Notes: generated by a model from the sequence alone, not told the origin. A stretch of DNA of 64,000 nt from Prevotella sp. (GCA_017619445.1 JAFZSI010000044.1:50090-114089), one strand, 5' to 3'; shown: positions 45,441-54,723, numbered from the stretch's first letter. Numbers and translations: made by a program.

Positions 45441-46634
45441 TTAGTCCTCCTTCTTATCATGCTCTTTGTCTCTCATCAGTTTCTTAAGAGCATTAATATC
45501 AGGCAGTGCTTTGCGAATCTTCTCAGGCATATCATCTGCCGTTTTGTAAGTGGCTACACCCATTGGCTTTGAGTAGTCGCGAATCATAAACTCCACATAC
45601 TCACGATTAGCGGACTTGCACAACACCATGCCTATGCTGGGGTTCTCATGCGGTTTGCGAATCTTTTCATCCAGAATCGTCAGATAACCCATTAACTGGC
45701 CAAGATAGCTGGTTTTGAATTCTCCCGTTTTTAACTCTATCACCACCATAGCATTCAGTTCGCGATTGAAGAACAATAGATCAGGGAATTGCTCAACGCC
45801 ATAAACTTCCAACAACTGCTGGTTGCCCATGAATGTAAAATCGCGACCAATGGTCATGATGAAGTTCTTTACCTTATTCACGATTTCCTTTTCCACTACA
45901 CGTTCATCCACATCAATACTGTCACGCACGCCAATCTCCTCAACATTGATGTAGTCAAGCATGTAAGAGTCCTTGAACATCATGACCGCCTTGCGCATCA
46001 TTTCTGCATTAGAGATGGTCTTGGTGAAGTTGCTCGGCATCTGCTCGCGATGACCATAGGCGTTGTTCTTCGCAAGTTTAATAACATCTTTTTCAGACAA
46101 ATGCTCTTCTGCAGTACGATGTATATAATAGTATCGTGCATTGATATCTTTTGTTCCTTCTATTATTCTAACATGATGAGTAAAAGGCACTCTAAAGAAA
46201 TCCTCAATAGGGAAATCTTTTGTCAAAGGAACCTGCAAAGTGTTGTATATATCAATTTCAGCAAGTGCGCTTGCTGAAATTGCAACAGCTTGATTATCTT
46301 TGTTTTGCAATTCAGCAAGTGCACTTGCTGAATTAGAATCAAGCATATCCCAATTCTCATAGAACTTACGCATATTTCTTAGAGCTGTTGACGAGTACCC
46401 TCTTAATCCTGGCAATTCCCTTCGCAACTGTTCGCTGATGGTTTCTAATGCGCCTGTACCCCAAACGCCCTTTCGCGTATGCTGAGATATATACTTTCCA
46501 ATACCAAAATACACAGCCAATTGGATGCGGTTAACCCCTTTGCAAGCCTCATACTGTCCTTGCAAAATGGCTTCTTTAATAACTGCAACGGCTCGTTGCA
46601 GTATTTCGTCATATAATTGTATTTCGTTATTCAT
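45441..46634 (-). CDS. DUF1016/YhcG-type PDDEXK nuclease
   Basis: A 397-residue protein. The N-terminal DUF1016_N domain (LQLAVYFGIGKYISQHTR-like, then GYSSTALRNMRKFYENW) precedes a C-terminal PDDEXK-like nuclease domain (DLLFFNRELNAMVVIELKTGEF, with D and ELK near residues 288-303). Such proteins often lie beside type I systems and help nuclease or modification functions. It overlaps the hsdM stop by four bases. Two palindromes inside the gene (46254-46281 and 46309-46334) encode a duplicated SASALAE-type peptide near residues 100-126. Confidence 0.88.
   Translation of the reverse strand: MNNEIQLYDEILQRAVAVIKEAILQGQYEACKGVNRIQLAVYFGIGKYISQHTRKGVWGTGALETISEQLRRELPGLRGYSSTALRNMRKFYENWDMLDSNSASALAELQNKDNQAVAISASALAEIDIYNTLQVPLTKDFPIEDFFRVPFTHHVRIIEGTKDINARYYYIHRTAEEHLSEKDVIKLAKNNAYGHREQMPSNFTKTISNAEMMRKAVMMFKDSYMLDYINVEEIGVRDSIDVDERVVEKEIVNKVKNFIMTIGRDFTFMGNQQLLEVYGVEQFPDLLFFNRELNAMVVIELKTGEFKTSYLGQLMGYLTILDEKIRKPHENPSIGMVLCKSANREYVEFMIRDYSKPMGVATYKTADDMPEKIRKALPDINALKKLMRDKEHDKKED
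46254..46334. repeat. Two related palindromes inside the DUF1016 gene
   Basis: AATTTCAGCAAGTG/CGCTTGCTGAAATT (46254-46281, one mismatch) and AATTCAGCAAGTG/CACTTGCTGAATT (46309-46334, perfect). They lie 27 bp apart and are in frame, so they add Ser-Ala-Leu-rich peptides rather than break the gene. Confidence 0.85.
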
Positions 46635-48088
46635 TTCACCATCTCCATTATTTCGTCTATCAGAGTCTGATTCTCCTGTCCAAGGGCATAGATGCTTTCT
46701 GCAATTTCACTTGGTGTGCGCTCGTCAACTTCCTCCACCTTGTTGGGATTCTTTACACTGAGGTCGCAAGCATCGTCGAGGGTGCTGACATCCAGCGTCC
46801 AAGAATGTTCGCTCTCTGCCTGTGTCTTCTGCAAAGTGAGGAACTCCTGCAAATCAGCCTCAGTCAATGGCTGCGTCTTGGTGAAGTGCTTATCTACCTG
46901 GTAGTACCAAATCTTCTCCGTTGGTTCGCCTTTGGTAAAGAACAATACAACGGTCTTCACACCAGCACCCGTGAACACGCCAGAAGGAAGGTCGAGGATG
47001 GTATGAAGGTTGCAATTCTCCAAGAGCATTTTGCGGATGGCACTTGCATCGCCGTTGCTGAGGAAAGTATTCTTGATGACAATACCTGCACGTCCACCAG
47101 CCTTCAGCATCTTGATGAAATGCTGCATAAACATGTAGGCAGTCTCTGAGGTGCGAATCTCAAAGTTTTGCAACACCTCTCCTCGCTCGTTGCCACCAAA
47201 GGGAGGATTGGCAAGAATGACGTTCTTGCGGTCGCTTTCCTGAATCTGACTGAGGTTCATAGCAAGGGTGTTTCCATGAGTGATGTTGGGAGCAGATACG
47301 CCGTGGAATATCATATTCATGGTGGCGATGATATAGGGCAAGCCTTTCTTCTCCTTGCCAAAGAAGGTGTCTTTCTGCAAGATTTCGTGGTCTTTCACAC
47401 TCTTGATTTTGTCCTTCATGTAGAGGAAAGCCTCACAGAGGAAGCCAGCCGAACCGCAAGCAGGGTCATAGACCGTCTCGCCAATCTTGGGGTCAACCAC
47501 CTTGATGATGCTACGAATCAATGGGCGTGGGGTGTAATACTCACCACCATTGCGCCCGGCATTACCCATGCGCTGGATGTTGCTTTCATAGAGCACGGTC
47601 ATTTCGTGCTTGTCCTCGGCACTCTGGAAATGGAGTTCATCAATCATGTTGATAATCTCGCGCATATTGAATCCAGAGCGTATCTTGTTGTGCAGTTCGC
47701 CAAAGATTTCGCCTATCTTATATTCAAGGCTATCCGTCTGGGTAGCGGTATTCTGGAAATCTTTGAGATATGGGAAGAGTTTCTGGTCAACAAACTCCAC
47801 AAGGTCGTCGCCACTCATGGCATTGACAGTATCCAAGACCATCTTGCCCGTCTGAGGGTCGCGCTTCTTGGGCGTTGCCCACTGGCTCCAACGGTAGAAG
47901 CCCGAAACAAGTCGTTTGTAGGTCTTGCCTTCAAGTTCGGCCTCTTCCTCGCGTTCTGTTTCAAGGTCATCAAGGTACTTGAGGAACAGCATCCACGATT
48001 TCTGCTCCAGGTAGTCCAACTCGCTACCGCAACCCTGCTCCTTCCACAAAATTTGGTCTATCGCTTTGAATGTATTTTCGTATTTCAT
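46631..48088 (-). CDS. hsdM: Type I restriction enzyme, M subunit (N6-adenine methyltransferase)
   Basis: A 485-residue HsdM with the N-terminal helical HsdM_N domain, the SAM-binding motif DPACGSAGF (near residue 206) and the catalytic NPPFGG (near 294). It methylates adenine in the two halves of the target and joins HsdS and HsdR. It is the second gene of the island, 21 bp after dinD. Its 3' end is the source of the tail copy at 45319-45438. Confidence 0.95.
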   Translation of the reverse strand: MKYENTFKAIDQILWKEQGCGSELDYLEQKSWMLFLKYLDDLETEREEEAELEGKTYKRLVSGFYRWSQWATPKKRDPQTGKMVLDTVNAMSGDDLVEFVDQKLFPYLKDFQNTATQTDSLEYKIGEIFGELHNKIRSGFNMREIINMIDELHFQSAEDKHEMTVLYESNIQRMGNAGRNGGEYYTPRPLIRSIIKVVDPKIGETVYDPACGSAGFLCEAFLYMKDKIKSVKDHEILQKDTFFGKEKKGLPYIIATMNMIFHGVSAPNITHGNTLAMNLSQIQESDRKNVILANPPFGGNERGEVLQNFEIRTSETAYMFMQHFIKMLKAGGRAGIVIKNTFLSNGDASAIRKMLLENCNLHTILDLPSGVFTGAGVKTVVLFFTKGEPTEKIWYYQVDKHFTKTQPLTEADLQEFLTLQKTQAESEHSWTLDVSTLDDACDLSVKNPNKVEEVDERTPSEIAESIYALGQENQTLIDEIMEMVK

Positions 48089-48109
48089 TAATCTTTTCTG
48101 TTTTTCATT

Positions 48110-48967
48110 TTACTTCTTTGGCAGTTTCTGGGTGCCTTTCTGCATATCTTTCTCGTCTTTCGCTACACGACGCTCTACCTTCTTGATATCCTCGGCAGGC
48201 GGAAGTGACTCAGGCTTGATGCCTCGTTGACCTAACATTCCACGAACACTACGGTTGTTCTGTACATGCTCTGACGTGATGTCCGTCTCGCCATAAAGGT
48301 CTTTCTGCTCCACGTTGTAGTTGGTCATCTCCGTGGCCAGATTCTTGGCGGCAATGGTAAGAGTGGGCAGACGGTCGGCCAAGGCTCCGCTCTTGATGCC
48401 AAGCCGTTTCTTCATCTGTTCCGTCGTTAAGCCGCCAAACAGGGCTTGGTCACCCTTGGAGCGGATTCGTCCGAACCCACGGTCATCTACTCCACGCTGG
48501 AAAATGTTCCGGCTCAGCTGCTTCTCTGATACACGTAGTCGCTCGCGGGTGTTCAGACGGGCTATTTCGTTCAGGCGTTCTTCTATGAGTTCAGCCTTGC
48601 GGGTTTGCACAGCGAAATAGCTCTGCGCAAATGCTATCTCTTCCTTCTTCGGGTCGCCGTTCTGCGCTATCAAGTAACAGGCATATCGAGTAAGTATAAA
48701 GTCCTGAATGGGACGTTGTGAACCACTACCCAAACCTACCATTTTCGTGACCTCACGAAAATGGTCATCAACATTGGTTCCCAGCGTCTTACACGATTCT
48801 ATGGCACGACCAATAGCACCCACAAAATTCTCCCAACGGGCGTACCCCAGCACCTCCTGAAGCTCACGGGCGTACCATACTTCAATACTGTTGTCGTCAT
48901 CGTCTTTAACGGCTTTCGCAATTTTGTCAAAGGCTGACTTATATAGCTGTATCTTTTGAATGTCCAT
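48110..48967 (-). CDS. dinD: DinD-like DNA-damage-inducible protein
   Basis: A 285-residue protein matching the DinD family: the N-terminal BRO-N-like part (VWYARELQEVLGYARWENF, then FILTRYACYLIAQNGDPKK) and the C-terminal FGGLTTEQMKKRLGIK... block. E. coli DinD disassembles RecA filaments. ATG 48967 gives the family N-terminus (MDIQKIQLYKSAFDKI); the frame extends upstream without support. It is the first gene of the restriction operon, so it may restrain RecA or the SOS response while the island acts. Confidence 0.9.
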   Translation of the reverse strand: MDIQKIQLYKSAFDKIAKAVKDDDDNSIEVWYARELQEVLGYARWENFVGAIGRAIESCKTLGTNVDDHFREVTKMVGLGSGSQRPIQDFILTRYACYLIAQNGDPKKEEIAFAQSYFAVQTRKAELIEERLNEIARLNTRERLRVSEKQLSRNIFQRGVDDRGFGRIRSKGDQALFGGLTTEQMKKRLGIKSGALADRLPTLTIAAKNLATEMTNYNVEQKDLYGETDITSEHVQNNRSVRGMLGQRGIKPESLPPAEDIKKVERRVAKDEKDMQKGTQKLPKK

Positions 48968-49114
48968 ATTTCTCCGTATTACATAATTCCTGTTCCAGCA
49001 GGTATAGAGGCCACGCAGGTTGTTGCTGTCTTCTCTCAACGTCTTGTGAACTTCTGCACGTACTTGCTATGTAGCCATTAAATAATCGTTTTTTCTAATT
49101 TAGGTTATATTCCG

Positions 49115-49145
49115 CAAAGATACTAATAACCGAGGAAAATACAAA
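49115..49145 (-). promoter_or_regulatory. Promoter of the restriction island operon
   Basis: On the minus strand TTTG (49142-49145), 19 bp, TATCTTTG (49115-49122), about 150 bases upstream of dinD. All island genes lie downstream on the same strand with overlaps or short gaps, so one long transcript is likely. The rest of the 338-bp gap up to hemW shows no gene that I recognise. Confidence 0.75.
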
Positions 49146-49305
49146 GGAAAATGACTTTTATTTTTCGGTGGAACCGCGTTTCGTTCATATTCTGTTCCTT
49201 GTCTTTATTATCTACTTGTTCCACGATTCTTTTTTCCATCAGAGGCAGTCAATTTCAGTTGGGTAGTGTTACTATCCACCTCACTCCCAGGGGCAGGGAG
49301 ATGAT

Positions 49306-50499
49306 TTATACGTACATCAAATCGCTGATGATGGCATCGCTGAGAAAGAGACCGTCGCGTGTGATGCGGAGGCGGCCGTTGTCAACGATGAGCAGGTTGC
49401 GGTCGATGTGGGGCTGTGCGTTGCTGAGCAGGTGGTGCTGGTAGTCGGTGCCAAAGCGGCGGGCAATGTCGCTGAGGCTGAGTCCCTGGCTTGTGCGCAG
49501 TGCGGTCATCACCATATCGTCGTACTTCTCGCTTGTGGTGAGCACTTCGCGCTGTTCCACGGGCAGTTGGCCTTGGCTGATGGTTTGGATGTAGCGCTCA
49601 ACATCGCTGACGTTCCACGAGCGCGTGTCAATGTCGTAGGAATGGGCCGCCGCGCCGATGCCTATGTAGGGAATGCCCTGCCAATAGCTGCTGTTGTGGC
49701 GCGAGCGGAATCCAGGCCGTGCGAAGTTGCTGATTTCGTAGTGCTCATAGCCGGCGGCAGTGAGGCGGTCGATGAGCAGGTGGTACATGGCGAGGCTCAG
49801 TTCGTCGGAGATGGGTGCGTAGCGCGGGTCGCTCTGGCTGAGACGTTGCAGCGGGGTGCCTTCTTCATAGGTAAGCGAGTAGGCGGAGATGTGCTCGGGA
49901 TTGAGGGCGAGGGCTTGGTCGATGTCGTCGGCCCATTGTGGCAGCGTCTGTTGTGGGAATCCGAACATGAGGTCGATGCTGATGTTGTGGAAACCGTGGG
50001 CGCGCAGGGTGCTCATGGCTTCTGCCACTTGCGAGGCGGCGTGGCGGCGGTGCGATAGGCGCAGGCGGGAGTCGTCGAAGGTCTGTGCGCCCATGCTGAT
50101 GCGGTTGATGGGGAGCCGCGATAGAATCGCGGCGTACGAAGACGGAGAAGGACTATCGGCGGGGGAAGAAGAGTCGGCGGTGGGGGAGCAGGGAACTGCG
50201 AGTGCGATGTCGTCGGGGTTGCATTCAATGGTGATTTCCGCGTTGGGTTCCACCTTATATATATTATAAATGTGGCTGAAGATTTGCCGCAGCTGTGATT
50301 CTGTGAGTTGCGATGGCGTTCCGCCGCCGAGATAGATGGTGCCGATTGACTGGCGGGCAGCCTCTGCCGCGCGCATTTCCATTTCACGGCAAAGCGCGTC
50401 AACGTATGGTGCTCGCAGGTGGCCGAGCGTGGTGGAGTAAAAGCCGCAGTAAATGCAGCGGCTTTTGCAGAAAGGAATGTGAATGTAGAGTCCGGCCAT
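49306..50499 (-). CDS. hemW: Radical SAM protein HemW (coproporphyrinogen oxidase-like)
   Basis: A 397-residue HemW. The radical-SAM Fe-S motif is C11-x3-C15-x2-C18 (CKSRCIYC), followed by GTIYLGGGTPS and the conserved RISMGAQTFDD block. HemW binds heme and is thought to insert it into respiratory proteins; it lacks CPDH activity. A 20-25-residue Ser/Pro-rich insert lies at about 98-120, coded by a purine-rich low-complexity tract. Its 3' end is duplicated at the far side of the restriction island. Confidence 0.93.
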   Translation of the reverse strand: MAGLYIHIPFCKSRCIYCGFYSTTLGHLRAPYVDALCREMEMRAAEAARQSIGTIYLGGGTPSQLTESQLRQIFSHIYNIYKVEPNAEITIECNPDDIALAVPCSPTADSSSPADSPSPSSYAAILSRLPINRISMGAQTFDDSRLRLSHRRHAASQVAEAMSTLRAHGFHNISIDLMFGFPQQTLPQWADDIDQALALNPEHISAYSLTYEEGTPLQRLSQSDPRYAPISDELSLAMYHLLIDRLTAAGYEHYEISNFARPGFRSRHNSSYWQGIPYIGIGAAAHSYDIDTRSWNVSDVERYIQTISQGQLPVEQREVLTTSEKYDDMVMTALRTSQGLSLSDIARRFGTDYQHHLLSNAQPHIDRNLLIVDNGRLRITRDGLFLSDAIISDLMYV

Positions 50500-50607
50500 G
50501 GGTTGACGAATAATGGTTTGAAAATGCTTCTAACGGTCTGAAAAAACGAAATATCGGCACAAAAATACTAATATATTTAAAAATAATGTTGGTTTTTCGG
50601 GATTTCT

Positions 50608-50638
50608 TTTGTCAATTGTCAGAAAATAACTACCTTAG
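50608..50638 (+). promoter_or_regulatory. Promoter of the EF-G2-like gene
   Basis: TTTG (50608-50611), 19 bp, TACCTTAG (50631-50638), one mismatch in the -7 box. The 39-base leader ends at ATG 50678. Confidence 0.65.
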
Positions 50639-50677
50639 GCCCCAATTATCGAATAACACCTAAATCTATTAAAAGAT

Positions 50678-52837
50678 ATGAGAGTATATCAGACAAACGA
50701 AATCAAGAACATTGCACTGCTTGGCAGTGCGGGTAGCGGCAAGACTACTCTTGCCGAAAGTATGCTTTTCGAAGCAGGTATCATCAAGCGCCGCGGTACG
50801 GTGGAACAGAAAAACACCGTCAGCGACTATTTCCCCGTTGAGCAGGAGTATGGCTATTCGGTATTCTCAACAGTATTCCATGTAGAGTGGAACAACAAGA
50901 AGCTGAACGTCATCGACTGCCCAGGCTCTGACGACTTTGTGGGCGGTGCCATTACTGCCCTGAACGTCACCGACCAGGCCGTGATTTTAGTGAACGGCCA
51001 GTATGGTCCCGAGGTGGGAACACAGAACGCATTCCGCTACACCGAGAAACTGCAGAAGCCCGTCATCTTCCTGGTCAACCAGCTGGACCGCGACAACTGC
51101 GACTTTGACGTGATTCTTTCGAACATGAAGGAAATCTATGGCGACAAGTGCGTTCCCGTGCAGTATCCCATTGAGACCGGAGCCGGATTCAACTCTGTGA
51201 TTGATGTGCTGCTGATGAAGAAATACTCGTGGAAACCCGAGGGAGGCGCTCCCATCATCGAGGACATTCCCGCAGACCAGATGGACAAGGCAGAGGAACT
51301 GCACGCCGCTCTGATTGAGGCCGCAGCCGCCAACGACGACACGCTGATGGAGAAATTCTTCGAAGAAGAGAACCTCACCGAGGACGAGATGCGCGAGGGC
51401 ATCCGCAAGGGTCTTGTCACGCGCAGCATCTATCCCGTGTTCTGTGTTTGCGCAGGCCGCGACATGGGCGTGCGCCGTCTGATGGAGTTCCTGGGCAACG
51501 TGGTGCCTTTCGTCAGCGAGATGCCGAAGGTTAAGAACACCCGTGGCGAGGAAATCAATCCCGACTCAAACGGTCCTACTTCGCTCTACTTCTTCAAGAC
51601 CGGCATGGAGCCGCACATTGGTGAGGTGAGCTACTTCAAGGTGATGAGCGGAAACGTGAAGCCAGGCGATGACCTGACAAACGCAGACCGCGGCTCTAAA
51701 GAGCGCATCGGTACCATCTACGCCTGCGCCGGAGCCAACCGCATTGCTGTTGACCAGCTCAACGCTGGCGACATTGGCTGCACCGTGAAGCTGAAGGACG
51801 TGAAGACCGGCAACACCTTGAATGGCAAGGATTGCGACTGGCACTTCGACTTCATCAAGTTCCCCAACTCAAAGTACTCGCGTGCCGTGAAGGCTCTCAA
51901 CGAGAGCGAGACTGAGAAGATGATGGCCGCCCTGACCAAGATGCGTCAGGAAGACCCCACATGGGTTGTGGAACAGTCGAAGGAACTGAAGCAAATCATT
52001 GTTCACGGACAGGGTGAGTTCCACCTCCGCACGCTGAAATGGCGCATGGAGAACAACGAGAAAATCCAGATTCAGTATCTGGAGCCGAAGATTCCTTATC
52101 GTGAGACCATCACAAAGGCCGCCCGTGCCGACTATCGTCACAAGAAACAGTCGGGAGGCGCAGGCCAGTTTGGTGAGGTGCATCTCATTGTCGAGCCGTA
52201 TTCAGAAGGAATGCCCGATCCCACGCTGTTCAAGTTTGGTGGTCAGGAATTCCGCATGAACATCAAGGGCAAGGAAGAAATTGAAATGGAGTGGGGAGGC
52301 AAGCTTGTCTTCATCAACTCTGTGGTGGGCGGTGCCATCGACACACGCTTCATGCCGGCTATCCTCAAGGGTGTGCTCGAGCGCATGGAGAGCGGCCCGC
52401 TGACCGGTTCTTACGCCCGCGATGTCCGCGTCATTGTCTATGACGGTAAGATGCACCCGGTGGATTCCAACGAGCTCTCGTTCATGCTTGCCGCGCGCAA
52501 TGCGTTCAGCGCAGCGTTCAAAGAGGCAGGCCCGAAGATTCTGGAGCCTATCTATGACCTCGAAGTACTTGTGCCCGCCGACTACATGGGCGACGTGATG
52601 AGCGACCTGCAGGGCCGCCGCGCCCTCATCATGGGCATGGACAGCGAGGCTGGCTATCAGAAACTCTCTGCCAAGATTCCTCTCAAGGAGCTTTCAAATT
52701 ACTCCATTGCATTGTCGTCGCTTACAGGTGGCCGCGCTTCGTTCACAACCAAGTTCGCAAGCTACGAACTCGTGCCGAACGACATTCAGCAGCAGCTCAT
52801 CAAGGAGCACGAGGCAGAACAGGCAGAGGAAGATTAA
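50678..52837 (+). CDS. fusA2: Elongation factor G paralogue, EF-G2-like (altered GTPase site)
   Basis: A 719-residue five-domain EF-G-like protein. The P-loop is GSAGSGKT (16-23). The G3 motif is DCPGSDDF (80-87) rather than DTPGHVDF, so the catalytic His is Ser at residue 84. G4 is NQLD (134-137) rather than NKxD. In Bacteroides thetaiotaomicron an EF-G2 paralogue with no detectable GTPase activity supports translocation and gut fitness under carbon limitation; this gene has the same features. The canonical fusA is not in the window. Its own promoter and terminator suggest separate control. Confidence 0.9.
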   Translation: MRVYQTNEIKNIALLGSAGSGKTTLAESMLFEAGIIKRRGTVEQKNTVSDYFPVEQEYGYSVFSTVFHVEWNNKKLNVIDCPGSDDFVGGAITALNVTDQAVILVNGQYGPEVGTQNAFRYTEKLQKPVIFLVNQLDRDNCDFDVILSNMKEIYGDKCVPVQYPIETGAGFNSVIDVLLMKKYSWKPEGGAPIIEDIPADQMDKAEELHAALIEAAAANDDTLMEKFFEEENLTEDEMREGIRKGLVTRSIYPVFCVCAGRDMGVRRLMEFLGNVVPFVSEMPKVKNTRGEEINPDSNGPTSLYFFKTGMEPHIGEVSYFKVMSGNVKPGDDLTNADRGSKERIGTIYACAGANRIAVDQLNAGDIGCTVKLKDVKTGNTLNGKDCDWHFDFIKFPNSKYSRAVKALNESETEKMMAALTKMRQEDPTWVVEQSKELKQIIVHGQGEFHLRTLKWRMENNEKIQIQYLEPKIPYRETITKAARADYRHKKQSGGAGQFGEVHLIVEPYSEGMPDPTLFKFGGQEFRMNIKGKEEIEMEWGGKLVFINSVVGGAIDTRFMPAILKGVLERMESGPLTGSYARDVRVIVYDGKMHPVDSNELSFMLAARNAFSAAFKEAGPKILEPIYDLEVLVPADYMGDVMSDLQGRRALIMGMDSEAGYQKLSAKIPLKELSNYSIALSSLTGGRASFTTKFASYELVPNDIQQQLIKEHEAEQAEED

Positions 52838-52896
52838 TCGTTGGCGGAAGTATGGCGGACAATCTGCCTGCCACGACTCTTTGCACAGGACTATCT

Positions 52897-52940
52897 CTCG
52901 GAGAGTCGCACACCGTTTCGTGTGCGGCTCTCTTTTTATT
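52897..52940 (+). terminator. Terminator after the EF-G2-like gene
   Basis: GAGAGTCGCACAC / GTGTGCGGCTCTC with a 6-base loop and one mismatched pair, followed by TTTTTATT. Confidence 0.88.
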
Positions 52941-53030
52941 GCGCAAGACAAAGTCAAGTTGATAATTATCAAATAAAAACAGAAAATTGGGTTAATTGAA
53001 TTAAATTTAACTGAATTATTTAACAAAATG

Positions 53031-53062
53031 TTTGTGGTATAAAACCAAAAGCACTACTTTTG
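53031..53062 (+). promoter_or_regulatory. rprX promoter, probably leaderless
   Basis: TTTG (53031-53034), 20 bp, TACTTTTG (53055-53062). The ATG starts at 53070, seven bases past the -7 box, where transcription should begin. Confidence 0.72.
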
Positions 53063-53069
53063 CAAGCGT

Positions 53070-54623
53070 ATGAAAAAAAGAACGATTTGGGTCATAGCCA
53101 TAGTAATGGGTTTCTCATTCCTGGTGTTGCTTGGTTTGCAGCTGAGCTATATCGAGGAAATGGTGAAAATGAAAAAGGAGCAGTTCGACGAGAGCGTCAA
53201 CCGCGCCCTCTATCAGGCCAGTCGCAACCTGGAACTCAACGAAACGCTGCGCTATCTGGAAAAGGACGTCAACGAAACCGAACGGCGTGCTTTCAGAAAA
53301 GACTCCGTTGCAGGCGAACTTAATGGTGCCGTGCAACATTCGCACCAGTATTCGGTTACCGGCAAGGATGGCACCATCTACTCGTCGTTCGAACTCAAGA
53401 CAATCACCACCCGGCCGGCATCAATGCCAAAAGCCATGATTCTGCGTACGGACAAAAACAGCATATCGCAGGCCTCGAAGTCCATGCAGGAGATTGTGAA
53501 AAACCGCTATGTCTATCAAAAAGGACTGCTTGACGAGGTGGTGTATAGCATACTTTATACGGCTTCAGAAAAACCGCTCAAGGAGCGCATCAATTTCAAG
53601 CTGTTAGACTTGGACCTGAAGGCCGAGCTGATGAACAACGGCATCAACATCCCCTATCACTTCAGGGTGAGCACACAGGACGGTCGTGAGGTGTATCGCT
53701 GTCCGGAGTATTCGGAAGATGGCGAGGAATATACCTACTCGCAGGAGTTGTTCCGCAACGACCCGTCAAACAAAAAGGGCGTGGTTCGGATACATTTCCC
53801 CGACATGAACAGCTATATCTTCTCGAGCATCCGTTTCATGATTCCGAGCATCGTGTTCACCATCGTACTGCTCATCACGTTCATTTTCACCATCGTCACC
53901 ATTTTCCGTCAGAAACGCTATACGGAAATCAAAAACGATTTCATCAACAACATGACGCATGAGCTGAAGACGCCGATAGCAAGCATCTCCTTGGCTGCGC
54001 AGATGATGAATGACGAAAGCGTAACCAAGAGCCCGGCCATGATGAACCATCTGGGCACAGTCATCAACGATGAGTCTAAACGGTTGCGCTTCCTGGTGGA
54101 AAAGGTGCTCCAGATGTCAATGTTCGACCGCAAGACAGCCTCATTCAAGAAAAAAGAACTCGACCTCAACGAAATGCTTGAGAGCATTGCTGGCACATTC
54201 TCGCTGCGAGTGGAACATGCAGGCGGTAAAATCTATACTGAGATTGAGGCTGTGGATTCGGCCATCTATGTTGACGAGGTGCATTTCCAGAATGCCATCA
54301 CCAATCTCATGGACAATGCGGTGAAGTATAAGAAGGAGGAAGTGCCACTCAACATCTACATCAAAACGTGGAACGCCAACGACCGCCTCTACTTCTCAAT
54401 CAGAGACACTGGCCAGGGAATTAAGAAGGAGAACCTGAAGAAAATCTTCGACAAGTTCTATCGAGTGCACACCGGAAACCGCCACGATGCCAAGGGATTC
54501 GGCTTAGGACTGGCATACGTGAAGAAAATCATTGACCTGCACGACGGTGAGATTAAAGTGGAAAGCGACTACGGCAAAGGCACCAAATTCACCGTGTCGC
54601 TGCCCATCATGAAAGAAGAATAA
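53070..54623 (+). CDS. rprX: Sensor histidine kinase, RprX-like
   Basis: A 517-residue membrane kinase. TM1 is at 6-26 and TM2 at 257-279, with a ~230-residue extracytoplasmic sensor domain between them. A HisKA domain follows with the phosphorylated H297 (NNMTHELKTPIAS), then HATPase_c with N, G1 (DTGQGI) and G2 (GFGLGLAYVKKI) boxes. A HAMP domain is not evident. Size, layout and its partner match the RprX/RprY system of Bacteroides fragilis, whose stimulus includes envelope or oxidative stress. The response regulator follows 100 bp downstream. Confidence 0.92.
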   Translation: MKKRTIWVIAIVMGFSFLVLLGLQLSYIEEMVKMKKEQFDESVNRALYQASRNLELNETLRYLEKDVNETERRAFRKDSVAGELNGAVQHSHQYSVTGKDGTIYSSFELKTITTRPASMPKAMILRTDKNSISQASKSMQEIVKNRYVYQKGLLDEVVYSILYTASEKPLKERINFKLLDLDLKAELMNNGINIPYHFRVSTQDGREVYRCPEYSEDGEEYTYSQELFRNDPSNKKGVVRIHFPDMNSYIFSSIRFMIPSIVFTIVLLITFIFTIVTIFRQKRYTEIKNDFINNMTHELKTPIASISLAAQMMNDESVTKSPAMMNHLGTVINDESKRLRFLVEKVLQMSMFDRKTASFKKKELDLNEMLESIAGTFSLRVEHAGGKIYTEIEAVDSAIYVDEVHFQNAITNLMDNAVKYKKEEVPLNIYIKTWNANDRLYFSIRDTGQGIKKENLKKIFDKFYRVHTGNRHDAKGFGLGLAYVKKIIDLHDGEIKVESDYGKGTKFTVSLPIMKEE

Positions 54624-54723
54624 AAAACAGAAACACTAATTCTATAACAATACGCCTGTCAGCAAACTCCCACAAACCGGCAGGCACTGCCCGCAAACCA
54701 CAGGGCAGGGGGAGTGAAACTAT

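Noticed and set aside
39984-49039. Integrative element with its own integrase
   Set aside because: No integrase, transposase or conjugation gene was found. The 29-bp direct repeat suggests recombination at hemW but does not prove an att site.
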